From contig CAWGFG010000002.1 of the NCBI GenBank assembly GCA_963821815.1, forward strand, positions 558,001-622,000: DNA of 64,000 nucleotides, given 5' to 3'. Positions within the stretch are counted from its first letter, which is position 1; each line of letters opens with the position of its first letter. This document shows positions 8,770 to 16,336 of the stretch, one piece after another. Source of the DNA: JASGTU01 sp963821815. Its GTDB lineage: Bacteria; Chloroflexota; Anaerolineae; Caldilineales; Caldilineaceae. Both the position numbers and the translations under genes were made by a program. A model generated the notes under the pieces. The model had not been told where the DNA came from, searched no databases, and saw nothing but the letters and a program-made list of their open reading frames with translations.

Positions 8770-9726
8770 ATGCATAAGCTGCGTTTCTACTCAGTCGAGT
8801 TTGTACTGGTCTTCGTCCTTGGTTTGGCTGTTCTCTATTTTGGCTACCTTGGATATGGGCTGCTGATACCGACTGACGAACCTTTTTCTGGGGAAAGGGC
8901 GCAGTTCTATATCGCACAGCAGCTTGAATTCGGCGAACGCCCCACCGGCTCCGCTGGCAACGAACGCACGGCGGACTGGCTCACCGAGGAACTCACCAAG
9001 CATCGCGGGGATCGCATGGGCTGGGATGTTGTGCGGCAATCGTTCGTCGTCAGCGAAACCGTCATGGCGGAAAACATCATTGCCATGCACGCCGACGGCG
9101 TAGATGAGGGAAGTCCGCTCATCCTAGCCACGCATTATGATACGCGCATCAGTGCCGACCGCGATCCCGATGAAACAATGCGCACGCAGCCGTCTCCTGG
9201 CGCGAATACCGGAGGTTCCGGCACGGCAGTCCTGCTAGAGCTCTCTCGCACGCTAAACCTGGCTGCTGTTGGGCGTCCAGTATGCTTGGTCTTTCTGGAT
9301 GCTGAAGACAACGGCGGTATAGACGGATGGGACTATGCCATGGGCAGCCAGGAATTTCTGGCGCGTCTTGCCGTCGATACACCACGCTGCAGTTCGCCGG
9401 AAGCCTTTGTTTATCTGGATATGGTCGGTGGCAGCGAGGCGAATATCGCAGCTTTGTCACCAAATGCACCCGAGATCGCCTTCGCGCTTCGAGAGATTGC
9501 TGCGGACCTTGGGATAGAAGACGCATTTCAGGGTCCGCAACTGCAGGACCCGGAAGATGCAGTTACATATGCTGCTGGAGCTGGCATACCGTCAGTTCTA
9601 TTGGCTGATTTGAGTTACCGTTACCGCTATACGACCAACGATACTTTGCCGAGAATTAACCCGGACACACTGCAGACGATTGGCAGCGTGCTCAAAATCT
9701 GGCTAGAAGACGGTGCGCCATTCTAG
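8770..9726 (+). CDS. Membrane-anchored M28-family peptidase-like protein with altered zinc ligands
   Basis: An N-terminal signal-anchor (residues 8-33) puts the M28 aminopeptidase/glutaminyl-cyclase fold outside the cytoplasm. Family motifs line up: ATHYDTR (His122, Asp124), PGANTGGSG, FLDAEDNGG (Glu179, Asp180), YLDMVG (Asp217) and TTNDTL near the end. Two of the five expected zinc ligands differ. The bridging Asp of the PGAND motif is Thr147, and the His of the usual YHTTxDT motif is Tyr287. The known family needs both for a dinuclear centre, so this protein may be mono-zinc, inactive, or a binding protein. It follows der by 30 bases. Confidence 0.78.
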   Translation: MHKLRFYSVEFVLVFVLGLAVLYFGYLGYGLLIPTDEPFSGERAQFYIAQQLEFGERPTGSAGNERTADWLTEELTKHRGDRMGWDVVRQSFVVSETVMAENIIAMHADGVDEGSPLILATHYDTRISADRDPDETMRTQPSPGANTGGSGTAVLLELSRTLNLAAVGRPVCLVFLDAEDNGGIDGWDYAMGSQEFLARLAVDTPRCSSPEAFVYLDMVGGSEANIAALSPNAPEIAFALREIAADLGIEDAFQGPQLQDPEDAVTYAAGAGIPSVLLADLSYRYRYTTNDTLPRINPDTLQTIGSVLKIWLEDGAPF

Positions 9727-9761
9727 CTGAATGAGCAACTGCGGACTGTGTAGAATGTGGT

Positions 9762-10268
9762 TCAGTTATAGCGCAGCTCCTGGATTCGCCATTGGCTGTC
9801 CTGTTGTACGAAGGTCCATGTGTCGACACCCAGCTCAGCCGTGATGCGATCCAACTCTTCACGCACGGTCAACGAAGCGAAGTCGGCGTCCTGGAATGGT
9901 GCGGGAGGCGCTGGGAAGACTGCAAGCACGTAGCGGTCCAGAATGGCCATGCGACCCGACCACACCATGTAGTCTGTTGGGTCCTCGGTTCCGCGTTGGT
10001 CGATGATGCGGGCATCTTCTGTCCACAGACGCTGGAGTGAGTCCAGGTCGCCGGAAATGGATGCCGTGCGTTCGCCGGAGATGATCGCCTTGGCGACAGC
10101 TTGTACTGGCTCGTCCGGAATCGAGAGGATAGCTGCTGCCGGAGCGCGTGTTGGTGTTGGCGTTGCTGGCGGCGGCAATGAACATGAAGAGAGCAGGGTG
10201 CACGTGGCAACCAAGATGAGCGCTACAATAGCGGTTATGCTTGTTCGATGAGCTAGAGCAGAAATCAT
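9762..10268 (-). CDS. Small putative lipoprotein with NTF2/SnoaL-like domain
   Basis: From the ATG at 10268 the protein begins with a short basic-hydrophobic signal ending in the lipobox LLSSC. A Pro/Thr-rich linker and a domain of about 120 residues follow. Its helix-strand pattern (a stretch beginning AVAKAIISGE, then LWTEDARIIDQRG, and a final WTFVQQDSQWRIQELRYN) resembles NTF2/SnoaL-like folds. No catalytic residues can be assigned. An upstream in-frame ATG would run into lgt and break the signal peptide, so I reject it. The start codon overlaps that of the divergent lgt gene by two bases. Confidence 0.72.
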   Translation of the reverse strand: MISALAHRTSITAIVALILVATCTLLSSCSLPPPATPTPTRAPAAAILSIPDEPVQAVAKAIISGERTASISGDLDSLQRLWTEDARIIDQRGTEDPTDYMVWSGRMAILDRYVLAVFPAPPAPFQDADFASLTVREELDRITAELGVDTWTFVQQDSQWRIQELRYN

Positions 10269-11289
10269 GAATCCAATCATATTGCAGGTCGGCCCATTCA
10301 CACTAACCTGGTACGGCGTTTTTATTGTGGGCGGCGCAGTACTGGCAGCATACGTCTCCAGCCGTCTGGCGAAGCGTGCGCACCAGAACCCTGATCATAT
10401 CTGGAACCTGCTGGCATGGATCCTGATAGTAGGCATCGTCGGCGCGCGGCTATACCATGTCTTCAGCAGCCCTGCGGACGGTCTCGGTTGGAGCTATTAC
10501 CGTGAACACCCCATTGACATAATCAACTTCTGGGGTGGCGGTTTTCGCGGCTTGGGGATCTATGGCGGTCTGGTCGGCGGCATCCTAGCCGTAATCGGTT
10601 ACTGCTGGTACCACAAGCTGAATGTACTGCAGTGGTTCGATTTCCTGGCGCCGAATGTGCTGTTGGCGCAGGCCATTGGTCGCCTGGGTAACTGGGTCAA
10701 CCAGGAGCTATACGGCCCGCCGTCGAATGCACCCTGGGCATTTCACATCAACCCAGCCCATTCGTGTCAGATGCCCCCAAACTTGCCGCCTACCGTACAG
10801 ATATGTGGTTCGCCTCAGCTAACGCAAGAGACGCTAGACTGGTACGCAACGCACGGCTTCCATCCCACCTTCTTCTATGAGGCGCTATGGAACGTGACGA
10901 TGTGGGCTCTGCTACTCTTCCTCATCTGGCGCATCGGCAACCGAATGCGCACAGGCGACGCGTTATGGATGTACCTTATTGCCTATCCTGTTGGGCGATT
11001 CTGGGTCGAACTCTTCCGCCCGGACGCCTGGGTCATGGGGAGCTTGGCGACGGCACAGTGGATTGCCATCGGCAGCGTGCTGGTGAGTACGTTCATCATG
11101 ATTTTCCGCCATAGAAACTGGTCCTGGCGAGAGCACTCCGAAGACAGCCTGTTGCTGCTCAGCCGCTTCCGCCCGCCGGATGGAACTGACCTGTCGGACG
11201 ACGCATCTGACGACGAGTCGGAAGACGAGACTCAATTGCAGGATGCAAATGCCTCGTCAGCAGCGGAGAAACCGCCCGACAAATTGTAG
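10267..11289 (+). CDS. lgt: Prolipoprotein diacylglyceryl transferase
   Basis: Integral membrane enzyme that moves diacylglycerol from phosphatidylglycerol to the lipobox cysteine of preprolipoproteins, the first step of lipoprotein maturation. Typical features are the start MNPIILQVGPFTLTWYG, the GLGIYGGLVGG segment, the Lgt signature GRLGNWVNQELYG and HPTFFYE. About seven membrane helices are visible. An inserted periplasmic loop with two cysteines (HSCQMPP to VQICGSP) follows the signature. A cytoplasmic acidic tail of about 50 residues (DDASDDESEDE) extends beyond the usual end. The divergent neighbour is itself a predicted lipoprotein. Confidence 0.94.
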   Translation: MNPIILQVGPFTLTWYGVFIVGGAVLAAYVSSRLAKRAHQNPDHIWNLLAWILIVGIVGARLYHVFSSPADGLGWSYYREHPIDIINFWGGGFRGLGIYGGLVGGILAVIGYCWYHKLNVLQWFDFLAPNVLLAQAIGRLGNWVNQELYGPPSNAPWAFHINPAHSCQMPPNLPPTVQICGSPQLTQETLDWYATHGFHPTFFYEALWNVTMWALLLFLIWRIGNRMRTGDALWMYLIAYPVGRFWVELFRPDAWVMGSLATAQWIAIGSVLVSTFIMIFRHRNWSWREHSEDSLLLLSRFRPPDGTDLSDDASDDESEDETQLQDANASSAAEKPPDKL

Positions 11290-11329
11290 GGACATCTAGT
11301 CTTGATGCCAAAAGCGACTCGGTCTTCAA

Positions 11330-12613
11330 TTAACGTGCAAGTCGCTCCCAGACCTCCGTGTCTGTGCGATGACCGATGAGAAAGCGGTCGTCGCCATCCA
11401 CAGCCACGCCGGTAATCACATATTGTCCGGGCTCGACGCCGATATAGCGTTTAAACAGTGCGTCAGTCGTCTCGCGCCACTGCATAGCCTCGCCGATGTC
11501 TTTACGCTGCAGGTCGCCCCAGTTTACGGGAATCTGCATGGCAATGTATTCCGAGGATGCGTCCAGATTAAAGGCCTGATAACCGTCGTTGACGCGCACG
11601 AACTCCGGTTGCAGCTCTAGTACGAGTGAACGCGAACCGACGAGCGGGACGCTGCGCACGCGGTCCGTGCCAATCAGCCAGGTCAGGGCCAAACGTGAGG
11701 CTGGTACATGGTTGAGATCGTTGCGGAACGGATAGTAGTCTGGCTTGAATGTGAACGAAATGGCACGGAGCAATCCAAAATTCAGAGCCGCATTCGGATA
11801 CATCAATGGATCCGCTGTCCAGTGAATGATCTGTACGCCGTGCTGCAATGCCTCCGTCGCCTGTGCGCGCTTCAAAAGAGAGCCAAGACGCATGCCGCGA
11901 AAGCGCGGCGACACACCCATCACCTGGGATTCAATGCGGATGTCGCCCCGAAAACGATTGTGCCATTCCGTCGGCAATTCAGGACCGTCGAATCGGTGAA
12001 AGCCGAAGAGAAAGCCAGCTACCTCGCCGTCCACGCGTGCGACGAGCGAGGTTGCTAGTCGAAACTCGTCGGAGTGGATGTCACTGGGGTAGATGTATTC
12101 CGGTGGACTCTGCCAAATCTCGTGATGCAGCTCGCGAATCTTTTCTGACTCTTCCCGGTTTGGACGCCCGATGAGCGCATTGCCCACCAGCTCTTCTGTC
12201 ATTGTGAAATTATGATCCTCTTCCGGGCTATACGTGAAGATGTCCGCCATCTCAAGCTGCTGGCGCAAGTCCTGTACGATTTCGTCGAGCGTCACAGCTG
12301 ACAACATGCCTCGCGATATATCGTGGTAGCGAAATGTGTATTCCTTGTGCTGTCGCCGACGATCATCGGATTCCCATCCGTCAAGCTTGGGGCTAACGTC
12401 GCGCGGCAACAGAAAACCGACCAAGATACAGCGAGTGCGGCTTTCGTCCTGCGCGCTAACTTCAACCATCGCGCCGCCCAGACTGGGCAGGACGACTTGG
12501 AGAAAGTGATAGGGAAAGACGGTGGCGTTGTTCTGCACATCCAGCGAGGAGCCTATGCGGTCGATCTCAGCATTCCACGTGGGAGCCGTGGGAAGAACAA
12601 GCTTTACATGCAT
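11330..12613 (-). CDS. GNAT-family acetyltransferase-like protein (COG3375-like)
   Basis: A 427-residue protein with a GNAT domain in the middle (about residues 165-300). It shows the acetyl-CoA loop-like VMGVSPRFRGMRLGSLLKRAQ followed by a region with WTADPLMYPNAALNF. The order resembles the COG3375 predicted acetyltransferases. The N-terminal 160 residues and C-terminal 120 residues have no recognised domain. Substrate is unknown. It is separated by 54 bases from the downstream end of rlmB and lies convergent to lgt. Confidence 0.65.
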   Translation of the reverse strand: MHVKLVLPTAPTWNAEIDRIGSSLDVQNNATVFPYHFLQVVLPSLGGAMVEVSAQDESRTRCILVGFLLPRDVSPKLDGWESDDRRRQHKEYTFRYHDISRGMLSAVTLDEIVQDLRQQLEMADIFTYSPEEDHNFTMTEELVGNALIGRPNREESEKIRELHHEIWQSPPEYIYPSDIHSDEFRLATSLVARVDGEVAGFLFGFHRFDGPELPTEWHNRFRGDIRIESQVMGVSPRFRGMRLGSLLKRAQATEALQHGVQIIHWTADPLMYPNAALNFGLLRAISFTFKPDYYPFRNDLNHVPASRLALTWLIGTDRVRSVPLVGSRSLVLELQPEFVRVNDGYQAFNLDASSEYIAMQIPVNWGDLQRKDIGEAMQWRETTDALFKRYIGVEPGQYVITGVAVDGDDRFLIGHRTDTEVWERLAR

Positions 12614-12667
12614 CTCAGTCCATGCCGTGCATAGGTGTGGTGTCGGGCTATACGTCCAGCGCTAGTA

Positions 12668-13432
12668 CTATGCGTTCGGGTCCGCGTGTCGAATCAGGTA
12701 GAGCAGAATGCTGCCGGCAACTGATGCGTTCAGGCTTTCGATCTGTCCGTACATGGGGAGACGAACAAGGAAATCGCACTTCTCTCGCGTCAGGCGGCTA
12801 ATACCTTCGCCCTCGTTGCCCACGACGACTGCCAGAGAGCCCTGCAAGGTCCTTGCATCGGGTGGCGAAGCGTCGTCTGAGTCATCCAGTCCAGCTACCC
12901 AGAAGCTGTTCTCCTGTAGGTCTTCAATGGCGCGATTGATGTTGGTGACTCGTGCAACGGCGAGGCGCTCAATGGCACCTGCACTGGCATTGACCACAGC
13001 AGGGGTAACGCCTGCCGACCGTCGTTCCGGAATGATGACGCCCTGCACCGCCATGGCTTCCGCCGTGCGTAATAGCGTGCCCAGGTTCTGAGGATCCTGA
13101 ACGTGGTCCAGCACAAGAATGAGCGGCGAAAGCTGCTTGCCATCTGCATGAGACGGATCGACTGGAGTGAGGATGTCACGCATGTCTACGTAGGCATAGT
13201 CCCCCACCTCTAACGCGACGCCTTGGTGATTTGCATGCTGGCTGGTCAGCTTGTCGAAGAGGCCCCCGCGCACGCTTTTGGCGGGCAGGTTCATAGACGC
13301 AGCAGCCTTCTGGATGGCTGCCAGTGTGTCGCTGTCCTTGGCGGACTCGTCAAGCCAGAGTCTATAGAATTCGCGCCGGGCAGCACGCAGTGTCTCTAGG
13401 ACTGCGTGCCGCCCATAAATGAGTTCGCTCAT
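12668..13432 (-). CDS. rlmB: 23S rRNA (guanosine-2'-O-)-methyltransferase RlmB (TrmH/SpoU family)
   Basis: SPOUT-fold methyltransferase predicted to 2'-O-methylate a guanosine in 23S rRNA domain V. The start MSELIYGRHAVLETL is the N-terminal RNA-binding domain opening typical of RlmB. Catalytic-domain motifs are LDHVQDPQNLGTLLRTAEA, then VVGNEGEGIS and the C-terminal knot IESLNASVAGSILLY. The gene starts 5 bases after the cysS stop, so the two are translationally close. The cysS-rlmB pairing is conserved in Firmicutes too. TrmH-type tRNA modification cannot be excluded, but the context favours RlmB. Confidence 0.9.
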   Translation of the reverse strand: MSELIYGRHAVLETLRAARREFYRLWLDESAKDSDTLAAIQKAAASMNLPAKSVRGGLFDKLTSQHANHQGVALEVGDYAYVDMRDILTPVDPSHADGKQLSPLILVLDHVQDPQNLGTLLRTAEAMAVQGVIIPERRSAGVTPAVVNASAGAIERLAVARVTNINRAIEDLQENSFWVAGLDDSDDASPPDARTLQGSLAVVVGNEGEGISRLTREKCDFLVRLPMYGQIESLNASVAGSILLYLIRHADPNA

Positions 13433-13437
13433 ATGGG

Positions 13438-14844
13438 CTATTCGCTAAAGTGCCATGTGGTGCCGTCGGCAGAATCCTCGAGTGAGATGTCTAACTCTGC
13501 CAGTCCGTCCCGCACCATATCGGAAAGCTCCCACTGCTTGTTGGCGCGCAGTTCGCTGCGCACCTGTACGAGCAGATCGACAAACGGCTTCACATTCGTA
13601 GAGCCAGCCTTCTCCGGCACAGGACCCGTAAGGGTGATGCCGAGAACGCCACAGAGCTCTTTCAGCGTTCGCTGAGCAGCATCGTAGAATGGACCAGACA
13701 CGCCGGAGGAGCGTGCCGTGTTGATGGCCCGTACCAACTCGAATATGGCGGCTAAGGCGCTGCTCGTGTTGAAATCGCTATCCATCGCCTCCACGAAGCC
13801 TGCGCGAGCATTCTCGGTCGCCGTGCGCAGGGCATCCGCATCCGGTCCAGTAGAGGCGTCGCCTGTGCTGGCGCGTAGACCATTGCGCAGGCGTGTCAGG
13901 CTGCGCTCTGCCGAACTCAGCGTCTCGTCATTGAACGAGACTGGCTTGCGATAGTGTCCGGAAAAGATTAGCATGCGCAGCGCATCCGGTGAGTTCTTGC
14001 TCAGGAACTCGTCGATTGTGATGAGATTGCCCACGGACTTGCTCATTTTTTCGCCGGAGAGCTGCAACATTCCGTTGTGCATCCAGTAATTGGCGAGCGG
14101 CTTGCCGGTTAGGCTCTCACTCTGTGCGATCTCATTCTCATGGTGCGGAAAGATGAGATCATTGCCTCCCCCGTGGATGTCAATAGTCTCGCCTAAATGG
14201 TGCAGGCACATGCTTGAGCATTCGATATGCCAGCCTGGTCGGCCAGGTCCCCACGGGCTATCCCACTGCGGTTCGCCTGGTTTGGCGGACTTCCATAGGG
14301 CGAAGTCGGCTTGATTCTCCTTACGTGTATCTTCCTCCACGCGTGTACCAGACTGTGCGTTGTCCAGCCGCCGGCGACTCAATTTTCCGTAATCGTTATC
14401 CTTCTCAACGCTGAAATAGACGTCGCCCTCCAGCTCATAGGCATACCCGTCTTCTCCTAGATCCGAGATGAAGCTGATGATTTCCGGTATCTCGTTGCTC
14501 ACGCGCGGGTACTCATCCGCAGGCATGACGTTCAGGTCATCCAGATGTCGCAGGTAGTCTGTGGCGTAACGGTTAGCCAGTTCGACTGGATCCTGCCCTG
14601 TATCGTTTGCCCGAGCGATGATCTTGTCGTCCACATCGGTAAAATTCGTCACATAGTGGACCTGATAGCCACGATAAATCAAGTAACGGCGCACCATGTC
14701 GAACACAATCGCCGCCATGGCATGACCCACATGTGCGTCTGAATAGACGGTGGGACCGCACACATACATCCTGACTTTACCGTCTTCAATCGGTTTAAAA
14801 GTCTCTTCTTTTCTGGAAAGCGTGTTGTAGATCTTTAACGCCAT
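13438..14844 (-). CDS. cysS: Cysteinyl-tRNA synthetase
   Basis: Class I synthetase charging tRNA-Cys. The start MALKIYNTLSRKEETF is typical. HVGHA provides the HIGH motif and GEKMSKSVGN the KMSKS loop. Zinc ligands are visible as Cys in YVCGPTVY, Cys in HIECSSM and the HHENE segment. The C-terminal DALR domain carries the anticodon stem contacts. Length of 468 is normal. AGGA precedes the ATG. It is the first gene of a cysS-rlmB pair, with the YacL-like gene upstream on the same strand. Confidence 0.96.
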   Translation of the reverse strand: MALKIYNTLSRKEETFKPIEDGKVRMYVCGPTVYSDAHVGHAMAAIVFDMVRRYLIYRGYQVHYVTNFTDVDDKIIARANDTGQDPVELANRYATDYLRHLDDLNVMPADEYPRVSNEIPEIISFISDLGEDGYAYELEGDVYFSVEKDNDYGKLSRRRLDNAQSGTRVEEDTRKENQADFALWKSAKPGEPQWDSPWGPGRPGWHIECSSMCLHHLGETIDIHGGGNDLIFPHHENEIAQSESLTGKPLANYWMHNGMLQLSGEKMSKSVGNLITIDEFLSKNSPDALRMLIFSGHYRKPVSFNDETLSSAERSLTRLRNGLRASTGDASTGPDADALRTATENARAGFVEAMDSDFNTSSALAAIFELVRAINTARSSGVSGPFYDAAQRTLKELCGVLGITLTGPVPEKAGSTNVKPFVDLLVQVRSELRANKQWELSDMVRDGLAELDISLEDSADGTTWHFSE

Positions 14845-14956
14845 ACGTTCCTATCCCTAATCATCTTGTGCTTGTAAAAATAATAGCTCGTTTATGCAAT
14901 CCCGCTCTGCCCATGTGTCAAGCTGGTTGTGCGGACAAGCGGGCATATTCCTATAT

Positions 14957-14979
14957 AAAAACGTGGCCGCAATGGCCAC
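14957..14979 (-). terminator. Intrinsic terminator after the PIN/TRAM gene
   Basis: On the minus strand GTGGCC-ATTGC-GGCCAC forms a 6-bp stem and five T follow after a G. It lies 38 bases past the stop of the PIN/TRAM gene and before cysS. Confidence 0.75.
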
Positions 14980-15016
14980 AATATTGTAGCCTACAATGCA
15001 AGCGAGCCCAGTGCAA

Positions 15017-16066
15017 CTATTTTACATGTTCTGGCTCGGGTGTTGCGAATACCAGGCGACCGGCGTTGGTCTGCAGTACCTTTGTGACCTCGACAGCCAC
15101 ATCCTGTCCCACATACTGACGCCCGTTCTCCACGACCACCATGGTACCATCGTCCAGATATCCGACGCCCTGGTTGGCTTCCTTGCCTTCTTGGATAATC
15201 TTGATGGGTATTTCTTCGCCGGGCAAGAAGACCGTCTTCACGGCATTGGCTAGTTCGTTGATGTTCAGGATTGTGACGCCTTGCAGTCGTGCAATGCGAT
15301 TCAGGTTATAGTCATTGGTGACCACCGCCGCGTCAAGTTCCATGGCCAGGCTGATCAGCTTGTCATCCACCTGCTGCGCGTCCTGCGGGTCCAGATCGAT
15401 GAACTCGATGGATGCATCCGGATTGTTCTGCAGCTTGTCCAAAACCTCAAGACCGCGCCTGCCGCGATTGCGTCGCAGCGTGTCCGACGAATCTGCGATA
15501 TACTGCAGTTCGTTTAGCACAAAGCGTGGCACCATCATCTCACCAAGGATAAAGCCAGTCTCGGCGATGTCGGCGATGCGACCATCGATAATGACGCTGG
15601 TGTCCAGCAACAGAGGCTCGCGTTCATAACTGATTTTCGGGGACGATTCGCTCACCGGTTCTCCCCGAAATAGACTGTAGATATCGTCCTGGCGCACGAC
15701 CATGACCATGGCGCCTAAGTAGCCGAAGATAAGCACGGCTACAAGTGGCAACACGCCGCCGAACGGAGGCGGCAATTTGGAAAGCGGATACGCCAATAGG
15801 GCCGCGATCAGCAAGCCAATGGCCAAACCGACGGTGGCAGATACCAGATCTTTAGTTGGAATGTTGCGCATGCCGTTTCGCGCCGCGCGAGCAGGCGCGA
15901 TCAACAGCCAAGGCGCAAGCAAATAGCCGAACAGCATGCCTGCAGCTGCACCGACAACCACGTAGGCTGATAGTTCATAGGAACCGGCTAGTGCGACACC
16001 TAGATAGTAGCCAATGATCCCGTATAGAAGCGCACCCAAAATTCGGAAGAGCGGGTACATTCTCAT
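15017..16066 (-). CDS. PIN/TRAM domain membrane protein (YacL family)
   Basis: Four N-terminal membrane helices (residues 1-130) carry a cytoplasmic PIN nuclease domain and a C-terminal TRAM RNA-binding domain. The PIN acidic residues are seen in LLDTSVIIDGRIAD, in the EL of FVLNELQYIAD, and in VVTNDYNLN. The TRAM part includes NQGVGYLDDGTMVVVENG. The architecture matches B. subtilis YacL, whose gene also sits close to cysS and rlmB; the precise role is unsettled. AGGAG lies 9 bases before the ATG. Transcription ends at the hairpin at 14957-14979. Confidence 0.9.
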   Translation of the reverse strand: MRMYPLFRILGALLYGIIGYYLGVALAGSYELSAYVVVGAAAGMLFGYLLAPWLLIAPARAARNGMRNIPTKDLVSATVGLAIGLLIAALLAYPLSKLPPPFGGVLPLVAVLIFGYLGAMVMVVRQDDIYSLFRGEPVSESSPKISYEREPLLLDTSVIIDGRIADIAETGFILGEMMVPRFVLNELQYIADSSDTLRRNRGRRGLEVLDKLQNNPDASIEFIDLDPQDAQQVDDKLISLAMELDAAVVTNDYNLNRIARLQGVTILNINELANAVKTVFLPGEEIPIKIIQEGKEANQGVGYLDDGTMVVVENGRQYVGQDVAVEVTKVLQTNAGRLVFATPEPEHVK

Positions 16067-16114
16067 GAAGCGGACTCCTCCACAACGCGCAACGACGTCA
16101 TTCCAATACGTGTT

Positions 16115-16142
16115 GACATATTGTAAGACAATAATAACTCAA
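16115..16142 (-). promoter_or_regulatory. Weak candidate promoter for the PIN/TRAM gene
   Basis: TTGAGT (16142-16137), a 16-base spacer and TATGTC (16120-16115) lie about 50 bases upstream of the start. The -10 is poor. Nothing else is obvious in the 270-base divergent gap 16067-16336. Confidence 0.25.
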
Positions 16143-16336
16143 TTTTGACCGCTCGGCAACACTACTCGTGCACACTGCCGGACGTTGCCAACCTGTGTTG
16201 AACCCATGTCTCAGCAACCTTTCCGTCTGATAAATAACTCTACATGCCACAACTGATAGGACCGTTCTGCATAGTTCGTGTAAACTGAAATGTCTGGAGG
16301 TTCAAAGGAGACAGATAGGATACGAATTGCAAGGCA

